From contig NZ_MASS01000023.1 in assembly GCF_001707885.1 (NCBI RefSeq), positions 1 to 61,244 of the forward strand: DNA of 61,244 nt. Reading direction: 5' to 3'. The stretch is from Desulfosporosinus cupriresistens. GTDB lineage: Bacteria > Bacillota > Desulfitobacteriia > Desulfitobacteriales > Desulfitobacteriaceae. Below, piece after piece: positions 26,262 through 35,397 of the stretch (position 1 is the first letter of the stretch; each line of letters opens with the position of its first letter). The position numbers and the translations under genes are program-made. Under the pieces are notes generated by a model that saw only the letters and a list, made by a program, of their open reading frames with translations, was not told the DNA's origin and did no database searches.

Positions 26262-27311
26262 ATGAAACTACCAGTAAAAGTAAATAAAATAGGAAATAAG
26301 AGAATAATCCACCGGAGGGTAAAATACATCTTTGGGATTTTAGTAATATTAATAATATTAGGAATAATTTACGAACAACTCGGAGAACATCTTGACAGCA
26401 GAGAGTTTAAAGCACCAGGTCAATTAATCAATATCGATGGACATAATATGCATATTTTCGCAGAAGGACACGACAGTCCAACAGTCGTATTTGCTTCTGG
26501 GTGGGCAATACCGAGTCCCTATATAGATTTCTATCCACTCTATAGTGAGATTGCAAAACATACAAGAGTAGTTGTTTATGATAGACCGGGATATGGATGG
26601 AGTGATGCCTCTAATACTCCAAGAGATATTGATACTATAACAAAAGAATTACATGAATTATTGATAAAATCAGGAGAAAAGCCTCCTTATATCCTTGTCG
26701 GACATTCGATAGGCTCACTTGAAGTGTTAAGATTTGCTCAATTGTATCAAAATGAAGTTAACGGGGTCGTTTTACTGGATGGCTCAAACCCTGACATGTA
26801 TACACATATGGTAAAACCGTCATTATTAGCCAAAATAGAAGCTTCAGTTTACCATAATTCACTTATCCTGCTAAATAAAAGCGGAATATCAAGACTCTTA
26901 TTTACTGTCGTGCCAAATTTTTATTATTCAACGCCACTGGCATCTGCGAGAAATAACTTGGCCTTAGTTCCAGGAAAGCTAAGATATTATTTTATGAAAA
27001 TTGATGAAGCTATGTTTCTCAAAAATTGTTTTGATAGAGACCAAGATAATGAAGCCAAGAATAAAGAGGCAAACGCTTTAAAAGTGGAGGAAAATGGTTA
27101 TATCAATAATATTCCTCTTGTAATATTTACATCTGGGGAATACAACAGTTATAAATCAGAGAGTGAAAATCAAGCAAGATTAAAAAATTGGTCTTCTGAA
27201 AGTAAACAAATTATTGTAAAAGATTCAACGCATGCCATTCATTGGTGGCATCCGGAATTGATCAATCAAGAGATTACAAATCATATAAATTCAACAAAAA
27301 CGGCAAATTAA
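26262..27311 (+). CDS. Membrane-anchored alpha/beta hydrolase
   Basis: A 349-residue protein with a basic start, one membrane segment (~22-42) and an alpha/beta-hydrolase domain outside: YDRPGYGWSD (~108), nucleophile elbow VGHSIGS (Ser ~149) and catalytic His in DSTHAIHWWHPE near the end. Probably an extracytoplasmic esterase or lipase-like enzyme. AAGGAGG supports the start. It stands alone, with a 357-base AT-rich gap downstream in which only the MerR promoter is recognisable. Confidence 0.82.
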   Translation: MKLPVKVNKIGNKRIIHRRVKYIFGILVILIILGIIYEQLGEHLDSREFKAPGQLINIDGHNMHIFAEGHDSPTVVFASGWAIPSPYIDFYPLYSEIAKHTRVVVYDRPGYGWSDASNTPRDIDTITKELHELLIKSGEKPPYILVGHSIGSLEVLRFAQLYQNEVNGVVLLDGSNPDMYTHMVKPSLLAKIEASVYHNSLILLNKSGISRLLFTVVPNFYYSTPLASARNNLALVPGKLRYYFMKIDEAMFLKNCFDRDQDNEAKNKEANALKVEENGYINNIPLVIFTSGEYNSYKSESENQARLKNWSSESKQIIVKDSTHAIHWWHPELINQEITNHINSTKTAN

Positions 27312-27610
27312 GATTTCTCTAACTACCGATACACGATAGTTGCAGATAGTTGCATTTTCAATTAAACAAAAGTTAAATAATGACTTTGGATTTGATAATC
27401 TTAATATTATCGTTTTGTCGCTTTTACTTTTGGTGGTTCATCTCCCTTTCTTATAATAAGGAATGTAATTTTCAATTTCAAAACGAGCATTTTGAAATTC
27501 ATATGCAAAACTATTTATAAAGCATCATAGCTTTAACCGCTTTTTTCTGTAGTGTTGCAGCAGGTAGGAATAACAGCGTTAAGGTGGCCACCTAGTTGCA
27601 AAAAAAGCAC

Positions 27611-27641
27611 TTGACTTGGAGCCAACTCTAACTGTTAGTAT
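27611..27641 (+). promoter_or_regulatory. MerR-type promoter with 19-bp spacer
   Basis: TTGACT (27611-27616) and TAGTAT (27636-27641) are 19 bp apart, the long spacing that MerR proteins correct by DNA distortion. The spacer holds the imperfect dyad TTGGAGCCAACTCTAA. It should be the autoregulatory site of the downstream MerR gene. Confidence 0.8.
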
Positions 27642-27668
27642 ATCGAATGTCAGGAGGTAAAATCGCGT

Positions 27669-28055
27669 ATGACAATTACAGAAGTTAGTAAAAAGTTCGA
27701 ACTTTCGCAGGATACACTCCGCTATTATGAACGCATCGGACTGCTTCCGAGTGTGAACCGCAATAAAGGCGGAATCAGAGATTATACGGAAGAAGACTGT
27801 AAGTGGGTCGAATTTATCAAATGTATGCGAAATGCAGGTCTTCCGATTGAAGCATTGATTGAGTATGTTGGGCTGTTTCAACAGGGTGATGAAACCATAG
27901 AGGCTAGAAAAGAACTCTTAAATTAGCAGCGTAAACAGTTAGTAGCAAGAATGGGGAACATGCAGAAAACACTGAAACGCCTAAATTATAAGATTTCAGT
28001 CTATGAAAATGTAGTTGTTGAAAAAGAAAAAGAGCTAAAAAGAAAGAAGGATTAG
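27669..28055 (+). pseudogene. MerR-family regulator interrupted by an in-frame TAG
   Basis: Residues 1-85 form a complete MerR winged helix and start of the dimer helix (MTITEVSKKFELSQDTLRYY, ERIGLLPSVNRNKGGIRDY). A TAG at 27924-27926 stops the frame; the same frame then continues QRKQLVARMGNMQKTL to a second stop at 28053. Relatives read KELLxEQRKQL there, so TAG replaced a sense codon. The downstream 28056-28294 stretch holds only further broken frames, perhaps the former target gene. Confidence 0.85.
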
Positions 28056-28294
28056 AAAAATATGAATGAATAAATAAATAATTTACGTGAAAGCTGGCTT
28101 ACGCATCTTGCATTAGCACGAATCCTCAAAAGGGCATAGTTGAATGGATGGAACCCGTTGCGGATCAGGAATATATCGCTTCGAATTTGAAATAGAATAT
28201 GAACTTAAACGAAATGAGGACTTAAGTGACCTAGGGTTAGATTTCGCTGGTTTTTAAGGTGTCGATGTCGTTAGTGACTGTGGGGGGATGAATA

Positions 28295-28693
28295 TTGTTA
28301 GAACTTAGCGTAAATACAAAAGCAGATAATCCTTGCCCTATATGTGGAGATCCGGGTCAAAAGGTAACGAAAATTACAGTAGAGCATCAGGTGAAAAATA
28401 ATATTTCAGTACATGATGAGCAGTTTTTTCTATGTCGAACCCCAGAATGCGAGGTTGGTTATTATACCGAAGACGGAAAGGTAATTAGCCAAGAGCAATT
28501 AATAAACAAGATTTGGTTTAAAGATAATATTTCTTCCCCTATTCCTATTTGTTATTGTGCAAATGTTACGAAAGAAGAAATTCTTTACCATGTCGCTGAG
28601 CTAAAATGTTGCTCTACTTTAAATGATATTAAAAGCCATACAGGAGCTAACACTGGATGTAAATGTATAACAAAGAATCCTGCCGGTACCTGA
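28295..28693 (+). CDS. CopZ-type protein: zinc/Fe-S N-terminal domain plus BFD-like [2Fe-2S]
   Basis: The 132-residue protein has an N-terminal CPICG motif with FLCRTPECEVGYY, as in the N-terminal domain of Archaeoglobus CopZ, and a C-terminal BFD-like region with CYCANVTKEE and GCKC that would hold a [2Fe-2S] cluster. In archaeal CopZ this unit is fused to a copper-binding HMA domain; here HMA is absent. A role in copper delivery or reduction is possible. TTG start after GGGGGG. Confidence 0.75.
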   Translation: MLELSVNTKADNPCPICGDPGQKVTKITVEHQVKNNISVHDEQFFLCRTPECEVGYYTEDGKVISQEQLINKIWFKDNISSPIPICYCANVTKEEILYHVAELKCCSTLNDIKSHTGANTGCKCITKNPAGT

Positions 28694-28869
28694 TGTGCTA
28701 CAGTAGTGCAATCGGTGATTGCCAAAGGCTTAACTATGCGTAATACATAAGACCACAAGATGCCGTTTCAAAGGATGAAGGGGAGTACATTGATTTTTCT
28801 TGCTTGAAAGCGAGTCAGTTTTAACTTTAATAGAAATCTGAAAGAATAACAGATATTCGATTCATAGTT

Positions 28870-30090
28870 CTATTGGACAATATTGTTACCTTTCCGATAG
28901 AATATCAGCATTAACATAGCAGCAATGAAAGCCATAATTGCCCCATAGTAAAACGGTGCACTATTATTGACATGATCATAAAGCAGACCTGCAATAACGC
29001 TAGCAGGTAGTAATGTTATTCCTGCTAGACAATTATACAGTCCAAGGCCTGTGCCTCTTTTTTTCTTATCAATCAGATCAGAAACCAAGGCCTTCTGAAT
29101 GCCATCGGTTGCCGCACTATAAAGACCATATAAAGCAAAGAGCATAACAAGTACAGTTTGACTGTGTGTTTTTCCAAAACTAAAATATATGAACGAATAG
29201 AGTAAATACCCAAATATTATTAGTCTTTCCCGGCCTATTTTGTCCGATAATATACCCGCAGGAATAGAAAAGATCACTGAAACGGAGTTAAAGATTAGAT
29301 ACATAATTGGAATAAAAGCATCCTGGACTCCAATATCACTAGCTTTAATAAGTAGCAAAGCATCTGTCGAATTGCCAAGGGTAAATATAAATATGATCCC
29401 AAGAAAAGCATAATATTTCGGTGAAAAATCCTTTAAAGTAATCCTACCTAAGCGTTCCAGCTTATCTTTACTTGCTTCTTTCACAAAATAGATAATTGAA
29501 ATCAATCCTAATAAACCCGGTATTGCGGCAAATAGGAATACCTTACGGTAGTTACCTGGAAAAAATGACAAGATTCCAAAAGCCAAAAGGGGGCCAAGTA
29601 TTGCTCCACTATTATCCATAGCTTTATGAAAGCCAAAACTCTTCCCCTTCGTGTTATCAACAGCAGAACCAGCGATCAAACTATCTCGCGGGGCAGTTCT
29701 AATCCCTTTACCAACCCTTTCAGTAAATCGAACAAAAAGAACTTGCAGTGGGGAAGTAACCATCGAGAAAAATGGTGATAGTATCGCTGTCAATGCATAG
29801 CCTATGATCATAAAAGGCTTATTCTTTCCGATTTTGTCACTCCACCAGCCAGAAAAAGCTTTAAGAACGGAGGCAGTGCTTTCTGCGATTCCCTCTATTA
29901 ATGAAAGTTCAGTCTTTGTTGCTCCTAAGGTCATTAAAAACAACGGCATGATTGCATAAATCATTTTCGTTGTAGTATCTGTTAAAAAACTAGTAATTCC
30001 AACAAAGAAAATGTTCCGTTCAAGTCCCAAAATCTTTTTTTCTATCGTACCATTTTCACTAATTATTGTTGATAGGTTCTTATTTTCCAT
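28870..30090 (-). CDS. MFS transporter
   Basis: The 406-residue protein has about twelve membrane segments. Loop 2-3 carries SGWWSDKIGKNK, and ERVGKGIRTAPRDSLIAG is a hallmark of a widespread prokaryotic MFS group of unknown substrate. A ~20-residue hydrophilic head precedes TM1. It lies convergent to the CopZ-like gene, upstream of nothing on its strand, and follows the PAP2 gene by about 100 bp. Confidence 0.85.
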   Translation of the reverse strand: MENKNLSTIISENGTIEKKILGLERNIFFVGITSFLTDTTTKMIYAIMPLFLMTLGATKTELSLIEGIAESTASVLKAFSGWWSDKIGKNKPFMIIGYALTAILSPFFSMVTSPLQVLFVRFTERVGKGIRTAPRDSLIAGSAVDNTKGKSFGFHKAMDNSGAILGPLLAFGILSFFPGNYRKVFLFAAIPGLLGLISIIYFVKEASKDKLERLGRITLKDFSPKYYAFLGIIFIFTLGNSTDALLLIKASDIGVQDAFIPIMYLIFNSVSVIFSIPAGILSDKIGRERLIIFGYLLYSFIYFSFGKTHSQTVLVMLFALYGLYSAATDGIQKALVSDLIDKKKRGTGLGLYNCLAGITLLPASVIAGLLYDHVNNSAPFYYGAIMAFIAAMLMLIFYRKGNNIVQ

Positions 30091-30190
30091 GATAAATACT
30101 CCAAATCTTATATTGATTTGAACTGGTTCCTATTATCCGTTATGTCGGTCACATCAACAGATTCTCGTGCATGAGAGCGTTATTTGATGC

Positions 30191-30787
30191 TTAATTTGAA
30201 TTCCCTTTAGCGTATTTCCCATAACAGAATATTCTATCCGCTAGATTAGAAAAGGGTCTAAATATCGGGTTAACTAGCCATGCGATTTTAGCGCTTACAA
30301 CACCTATTATAACACTTGCGAGCACATCTGTCGGCCAATGCACACCTGTGTAAACACGGGCAATTGCCACTAGAATAGCTAGAAGTGTAAAACTACCTCT
30401 CACCCAAAAAGGTGCTTTATTCCAAGACCCTGCGGCAAAGCCGAAACTGCCCGAAGCATGGTCACTGGGAAATGAGGCATCTACCGAATGAGGGATAAGC
30501 TGTGTAAATGTGCCTTTGGGAAGGGTAACAAAAGGACGTGGCCTAAACCAAATGTTGGAAATAATGAGATTGAACACTAGCGCCAGAATACCAGATAACC
30601 CCATGACGAGTAGGGCATGACGGTAATCTGTATCTGCTTTAGGTAAAGTGAACCAAGCAATTACAAATAACAATGCATAGAGTTCCAAGGCATATTGAGC
30701 GAAAAATGACATGATGATGTCAAAACTATGGAGATGTCCTGCAAACTGATTGAGTAAATGGTAACCGAATAGATCAAACGAGTTCAT
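30191..30787 (-). CDS. PAP2-family membrane phosphatase (undecaprenyl-diphosphatase-like)
   Basis: A 198-residue, five- to six-TM protein with all three phosphatase motifs: FRPRPF (C1), PSDHASG (C2) and RVYTGVHWPTDV (C3). BcrC-type relatives recycle undecaprenyl pyrophosphate on the outer face of the membrane. AAGGAGG sits before the ATG. A 62-bp perfect palindrome lies 22 bp upstream of the start, within its probable leader. Confidence 0.87.
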   Translation of the reverse strand: MNSFDLFGYHLLNQFAGHLHSFDIIMSFFAQYALELYALLFVIAWFTLPKADTDYRHALLVMGLSGILALVFNLIISNIWFRPRPFVTLPKGTFTQLIPHSVDASFPSDHASGSFGFAAGSWNKAPFWVRGSFTLLAILVAIARVYTGVHWPTDVLASVIIGVVSAKIAWLVNPIFRPFSNLADRIFCYGKYAKGNSN

Positions 30788-30808
30788 GTTTTATACCTCC
30801 TTACATTC

Positions 30809-30870
30809 TAAAAGACGAAACAAGAGGTTAAAAAGTTCGCGAACTTTTTAACCTCTTGTTTCGTCTTTTA
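30809..30870. repeat. 62-bp perfect palindrome, no spacer
   Basis: Bases 30809-30839 are the exact reverse complement of 30840-30870, centred on GTTCGCGAAC. It lies between the divergent PAP2 gene and the DedA relic. Long perfect palindromes are usually unstable; this may be a strong bidirectional terminator, an operator or a junction artefact. Confidence 0.97.
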
Positions 30871-30954
30871 TGTTAAGGCCCTAAATCATGGTTTATCTGG
30901 GACATTTTAATCTCGTATCCGCTACGCTCGTCGCAACTCTAAGGAACCTTTCCT

Positions 30955-31136
30955 ATAAGAATGGCAACCTATACAGTTTTGGGTGCTTTGCCGTGGTGTT
31001 TTATCTTGATCTTATTGGGGCAAAATTAGAAGAACTGGAATTCGCTTAAACCATTATTTCATCGTTTGATCGTTTGATAATAGGAGTCGCATTTTTGGCT
31101 TTGACTTATTGGTTGTGGCGACGTCGCTCCCGCTAA
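30955..31136 (+). pseudogene. DedA-family membrane protein, decayed C-terminal part
   Basis: One frame reads MATYTVLGALPWCFILILLGQ, then TAG, then KNWNSLKPLFHRLIV; a shifted frame continues LIIGVAFLALTYWLWRRRSR. This matches the C-terminal third of DedA proteins (YTxLGAxxWxxxLVxLG, then a last TM and basic tail). At least one nonsense and one frameshift are present. The intact DedA-like domain at 33249 may have superseded it. The rest of 30871-31338 shows nothing clear. Confidence 0.78.
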
Positions 31137-31338
31137 AACAAGGTATCAAGAAGCAAAGAAGGTCAAAGTGTTTTGGGCATTGAGGAAAACGTGATATTGT
31201 GTGGTTACAGACAGTAATTTAAAGCTAGACGGTAATTGAGCTGTGGAAGGGGTTTAAGATAGGCTATGAGGTGCTTGAAATTGGTAATAGGAAACCCTTG
31301 TACCGCTATTTTATTTTACGAGAGGAAAGTATCATGTT

Positions 31339-31863
31339 GTGGCAGAGTTTAACCATGAATTAATTGCTAAAGTTCGTGCTGGGGATAAAGAATCATTTGA
31401 GATATTCGTAAAGTCTTATACACCTTACGTTTATCGCACAGCGTTTGCCTTTCTACACGACCCAGTTGAGGCGGAAGATGTATCCCAAGAGATTTTCCTA
31501 AAGATTCACCGTTCCATATCGCAGCTGAATGATCTACATGCCTTTAATTCCTGGCTTAAGAAAATAATCACTCATAGTTGTTTAGACCACATAAAAAAAC
31601 AGGAGCCGACACCTACCCCATTCCTAGAACTTGATTTGGGGTTCCACGATACTTCCCTACACTGGGATCAGCACCTAGACATTTTGGGAGCCTTAAAAAA
31701 TCTCAATATTGAGTATCGGGAAACACTAGTGCTCCGAGAATGGGAAGGGTATAGTTATGAAGAAATCGCCAATATTTTGGGGGTTCCAGTTGGGACAGTA
31801 AAGTCAAGAATTCACACCGCTAGGCTTCAATTAAGAAAAACCCTCTCTCCAGGAGAACTATAA
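31339..31863 (+). CDS. ECF-type RNA polymerase sigma factor
   Basis: The 174-residue protein has region 2 (YTPYVYRTAFAFLHDPVEAEDVSQEIFLK; parts: VEAEDVSQEIF) and region 4 (YRETLVLREW, GYSYEEIANILGV, GTVKSRIHTARLQL). It is the head of a four-gene run: sigma, zinc-finger anti-sigma, bactofilin-like membrane protein and DedA/PAP2-like protein, all with gaps under 15 bp or overlaps. It probably governs an envelope response. GTG start after GAGAGGAAAG. Confidence 0.9.
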   Translation: MAEFNHELIAKVRAGDKESFEIFVKSYTPYVYRTAFAFLHDPVEAEDVSQEIFLKIHRSISQLNDLHAFNSWLKKIITHSCLDHIKKQEPTPTPFLELDLGFHDTSLHWDQHLDILGALKNLNIEYRETLVLREWEGYSYEEIANILGVPVGTVKSRIHTARLQLRKTLSPGEL

Positions 31864-31876
31864 AGGAGTGGTAACG

Positions 31877-32374
31877 TTGGAATGTCAAGAATCTTTGGAA
31901 CGGATTTCAGAATACATTGACGGAGAATTGGGTGAGACTGAGTATGAAGAAATTAGGGTTCATCTACTTTCCTGTCAGAATTGCCAGAACATGGCGAGGG
32001 AGTTTCAGATGCTTCAAGAAAGGGTTCAGCAATCACTTGAGATCACTCCTATACCGATTGACTTAGAACAACGTATTCTTATCTCCATCAAGCGAGAACA
32101 GGCAAGAATCAGCAAGCAGAGAGTTTTTACGATCATTACTCTAGTTCTGATGGGGAGTCCGCTTCTTCTTTTGTCACCATTCATTCTTAGAATCGTTCAT
32201 TTGTTCTACACAACCGGTTATGCTTTTTGGCGGGTAAAAACGGTTCTATTGATGCAGTTGCCAACGGCAACCAGTTGGGGAATTGGGGTTACATTTTTCT
32301 TTTTAAGTATTATGGGTATTTATACAATGCGAGTATTATTTCGGGGTAGCCGTTTTAAAGAGGTGTCTTTATGA
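31877..32374 (+). CDS. Anti-sigma factor with zf-HC2 zinc finger
   Basis: The 165-residue protein begins LECQESLERISEYIDGELG; HLLSCQNC completes the His-x3-Cys-x2-Cys motif of ZAS anti-sigma domains. One or two membrane segments follow (about 82-105 and 132-155). It binds the sigma factor encoded 13 bp upstream and tethers it to the membrane. TTG 31877 is chosen over GTG 31868 because GGAG at 31864 is too close to the latter. It overlaps the next gene by 4 bp. Confidence 0.85.
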   Translation: MECQESLERISEYIDGELGETEYEEIRVHLLSCQNCQNMAREFQMLQERVQQSLEITPIPIDLEQRILISIKREQARISKQRVFTIITLVLMGSPLLLLSPFILRIVHLFYTTGYAFWRVKTVLLMQLPTATSWGIGVTFFFLSIMGIYTMRVLFRGSRFKEVSL

Positions 32375-33237
32375 AATTCAGGCGTAGATATGGCCTAGGA
32401 ATAATTATAATCACAGTATTACTGTTCTTTTTACCTAAGCATACTTTAGCCGATGAGATAATAACGCAGGTGGGGGGGTATCCCATTACAGTCCTCAACG
32501 GTCATTCTGTTGAAACGGTTCTTAGCGTTGGGACGGACGCACGAATTGCCGGAAATGTGACCGATGCTGTTCTTGTGATTAACGGCAATGTGTATTTGGA
32601 ACCAACAGCCCAAGTGGATTTGGTCATTGACCTTGGTGGACATGTTTACAATTCAGCCTTAAAAAATCCCAAGACGGGAGTCTTTGAGGTCAACTTTTCG
32701 GAAAAGCTACTTAATGAATCCTTGCTTGGGGGAGTCATTCTCTTGGGAATCTGGGCTCTAAGAGTAGTGGTTAGTCTTTTAGGTATCGTTTTCCTTACTG
32801 GATTGGGTTACTGCATGAGAAACCGTTTAAGCTCATCTGAAAACTTACTTTCTGCAGCTTTTCTTCGTTTATTTGGGATAGGCACAGCGTTTTTAATGTT
32901 ACTCGTATCTTTGGCAGTTTTGCTTACCCTGACGGTGTTTGGTATTCCGTTGGCAGCTCTCCTTATCATCTTGGGTATCGTTTTAGCGGTTCTTGGGCTG
33001 ATTCCTGTTATGCAATTTATTGGAACCAAGGTATTGTCATCAAGGATATTGGAGTACCCTGCTATTACCAGGTGTTTAGCTCAATCCACATTATTTGTCG
33101 CCTTGGTTAGCCTTCCACTCATAGGTTTAGTATTTCTCATTGTTATGGGGCTAACTGGCCTAGGGCTAGCATTAACTATGGGTTGGAGACATTATAAACG
33201 TCGAAAGCGTCTTAAACTTGACGTTACCTCTGGGTGA
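32371..33237 (+). CDS. Membrane protein with bactofilin-like beta-repeat head
   Basis: This 288-residue protein has a signal peptide (~1-27, ending HTLADE), a short beta-rich region with regularly spaced Asn-Gly/Val turns (VGTDARIAGNVTDAVLVING), then four hydrophobic segments (about 115-260) and a basic tail. The beta part recalls polymer-forming bactofilins but is only ~70 residues. Such proteins often follow ECF sigma/anti-sigma pairs; function unknown. ATGA overlap couples it to the anti-sigma gene. Confidence 0.7.
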   Translation: MKFRRRYGLGIIIITVLLFFLPKHTLADEIITQVGGYPITVLNGHSVETVLSVGTDARIAGNVTDAVLVINGNVYLEPTAQVDLVIDLGGHVYNSALKNPKTGVFEVNFSEKLLNESLLGGVILLGIWALRVVVSLLGIVFLTGLGYCMRNRLSSSENLLSAAFLRLFGIGTAFLMLLVSLAVLLTLTVFGIPLAALLIILGIVLAVLGLIPVMQFIGTKVLSSRILEYPAITRCLAQSTLFVALVSLPLIGLVFLIVMGLTGLGLALTMGWRHYKRRKRLKLDVTSG

Positions 33238-33248
33238 AAGGAGTCATC

Positions 33249-34544
33249 ATGACATCTCAGCTTCTTTTCCACTATATTACGCAATACGGCTACGCTGGAT
33301 TATATCTAATTGTTTGTATTTCTATTTTAGGGCTTCCGATTCCTGATGAATTACTTATGACGTTTGTTGGTTTTCTAACTTATTCAGGTCAGTTAAACCC
33401 TGTGTTAGCAATTTTATTTGCAGCTTTGGGTTGTTGTACCGCAGTCACCATTGAGTATTTGTTAGGATCGTTCTTTCAACGTAAAGTCTTAGTGCTTCTC
33501 AAAAAACATGCTGGAAGCTCAAAGATAGAAAAAGTATTAAGCTGGTATCAGCGTCATGGAAGGAAACTCCTAACCGTTGGTTACTTTATACCTGGTATGC
33601 GTCATATCTCTGGATATGTTGCAGGTATGAGTAGAATGAGTTACCGCAACTTTGCATTCTTTGCCTATCTGGGAGCTATTTTATGGACGACCCTGTTTAT
33701 AACGCTTGGCAGACTCCTAGGTAGTCAATGGGAAACGCTAATGCCAATCATTCATCGTTATTCTCGTATTTTGGGGATAACTACCGTAGCGTTCATTCTG
33801 ATTTTCTTCTTTTTCTATAAGAATCATGATTGTGTAATTTCATGGCTACAAAACAAACTGTCAATTCTACTAAGCCATTACCAGTCCCTAGGTAAACAAC
33901 GTTTCATTGTGCTGGTTGGAGTTTTGTCCTTTACGACACTTTTTATCATATTGATGGGTTTGATTCAGGATCTTGTTTTCCATGAAGTTGGGGAGTTTGA
34001 TAACTTCGTGGTATCTTTGTTGGAAGCAACTTCATGGCCTTTGGTTATTAATGTGATGCGAGGGGTTAATAGTCTCGGAATTCATATGATATTGATGCTT
34101 TGGTTCTCATTAGCAGTGTTTCTTGTAAGGATCAGGACTAAACTCTGGACGCATGTGCTGCCTCTGGCAATGGCATGGGGAGGAGGCGCAGTTATTGACT
34201 ATTTATTCAGGTTTCTCTTTCGTGGCGAAAGTGTTGACATTTTTACAAATCTTATACCCCTTCAAGCCCCAAGTTCAGGATTTTTAGTAGCGGCCCTTTC
34301 TTTTTATGTTTTCTTAGGATATTTAATTGGGCGAAACCAAACAAGGTTTCGTCAAATATTGATAATAATCTGCGAGGCTGTTCTGATGTTTCTATTGGCA
34401 ATTAGCCCTGTTTATCTTCGGATTCACGCCCCTAGCACTATGGTCACCGCTTTAACTGTCACTGGTTTATGGGCTTTCGTTTGTGTCTTTGTATATGAAT
34501 TTAGTCTTTATCAATACAAGGTTAATCACAGCGAACTAAAGTAA
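33249..34544 (+). CDS. DedA-like domain fused to a PAP2-like domain with lost catalytic residues
   Basis: The 431-residue protein has a DedA half (1-205) with LPIPDELL, FIPGMRHISGYVAGMSRM and a final basic loop, then a five- to six-TM PAP2-like half (215-431). Against C1 K-x6-RP, C2 PSGH and C3 SR-x5-H-x3-D, the second half shows FRFLFRGE, PSSGF and SPVYLRIHAPST: C1 Pro, C2 His, C3 Arg and Asp are all replaced. Phosphatase activity is therefore unlikely; binding of a lipid carrier is possible. Last gene of the sigma operon. ATG 33249 follows AAAGGAG. Confidence 0.82.
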   Translation: MTSQLLFHYITQYGYAGLYLIVCISILGLPIPDELLMTFVGFLTYSGQLNPVLAILFAALGCCTAVTIEYLLGSFFQRKVLVLLKKHAGSSKIEKVLSWYQRHGRKLLTVGYFIPGMRHISGYVAGMSRMSYRNFAFFAYLGAILWTTLFITLGRLLGSQWETLMPIIHRYSRILGITTVAFILIFFFFYKNHDCVISWLQNKLSILLSHYQSLGKQRFIVLVGVLSFTTLFIILMGLIQDLVFHEVGEFDNFVVSLLEATSWPLVINVMRGVNSLGIHMILMLWFSLAVFLVRIRTKLWTHVLPLAMAWGGGAVIDYLFRFLFRGESVDIFTNLIPLQAPSSGFLVAALSFYVFLGYLIGRNQTRFRQILIIICEAVLMFLLAISPVYLRIHAPSTMVTALTVTGLWAFVCVFVYEFSLYQYKVNHSELK

Positions 34545-34588
34545 GGGGACTGAACGACAGCTACTAAGAAACAAGGAGTGATTGATAA

Positions 34589-34747
34589 ATGAAAACCCAA
34601 GAAAAGACATCCATCCCTCCAAAAGAGCTTGCCAAATTTAGTAAGTCGTTAATATGGGGATTGTCAATAAGTGAAGGGAAATGGAGATACAATCCGGAAA
34701 CGGATGCTTTCTATAAATCATTCATAAGAAGTATAAGAAAATGGTAA
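34589..34747 (+). CDS. Small 52-residue protein ahead of a methyltransferase
   Basis: ATG 34589 follows AAGGAGTGATTGATAA. The peptide starts MKTQEKTSIPPKELAKFSKS and ends SFIRSIRKW; it is basic, with no membrane segment. It overlaps the methyltransferase start by 7 bp, suggesting translational coupling, since that gene lacks its own clear ribosome site. Not recognised. Confidence 0.55.
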   Translation: MKTQEKTSIPPKELAKFSKSLIWGLSISEGKWRYNPETDAFYKSFIRSIRKW

Positions 34748-35331
34748 ACTCAGTGATTGATTATTATAACAAAAATGCTCATGACTTTTACAATAATACC
34801 GTCAATGCGGATATGAGCGAACACTACAAGCGATTTGAAAAGCACCTAATACTAGGCAGTCGCATTCTTGATGCTGGTTGTGGTTCGGGTCGGGACAGCC
34901 TTTATTTTCACACTAAAGGCTACAAAGTGGACGCATTTGATGCCTCCGATGCTATGGTCAATCTAAGCTCTCAATTAACTGGATTATCCGTTCATCATGC
35001 TCGATTTGAGGATGTTATGTTCGAAGATAAGTTTAATGGTATTTGGGCTTGTGCTTCCCTTTTACATATTGGTAGAGAAGCAATAAGAGGCGTTCTCCAG
35101 AGACTTGTGGATATGCTTTGCAAAGACGGCGTATTTTATATGTCTTTCAAGTATGGTAACATGGTTTACAAGAAGGATGGCCGAAGTTTCAATTGCTATG
35201 ATGAAAATGCCTTTTCGAGAATGATCGAGACATTGCCGGAATTAAGGATTTTAGAGTTATATAAAACAAAAGATTGTAGGGCCGGTAAAGACGGCGAATA
35301 CTGGCTCAGTGCTATATTAGTGAAAATCTAA
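34741..35331 (+). CDS. Class I SAM-dependent methyltransferase
   Basis: A 196-residue protein with motif I ILDAGCGSGRDSLYF (~42-56), acidic VDAFDAS (~66-72) and a post-motif GIWACASLLHI. It resembles TehB/UbiE-like small-molecule methyltransferases. The substrate cannot be inferred. Translation is probably coupled to the small protein overlapping its start. Confidence 0.85.
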   Translation: MVNSVIDYYNKNAHDFYNNTVNADMSEHYKRFEKHLILGSRILDAGCGSGRDSLYFHTKGYKVDAFDASDAMVNLSSQLTGLSVHHARFEDVMFEDKFNGIWACASLLHIGREAIRGVLQRLVDMLCKDGVFYMSFKYGNMVYKKDGRSFNCYDENAFSRMIETLPELRILELYKTKDCRAGKDGEYWLSAILVKI

Positions 35332-35397
35332 GTTTTATTGATAAGAAGTTGCGAGCAAAGCGAGAAATGAATTTGGTTGAATGGGGAGGGATATCAC

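Noticed and set aside
27924..27926. TAG in the MerR gene read as pyrrolysine or selenocysteine-like recoding
   Set aside because: MerR proteins have no such residue, the codon lies in a dimer helix, and no downstream recoding element is apparent.
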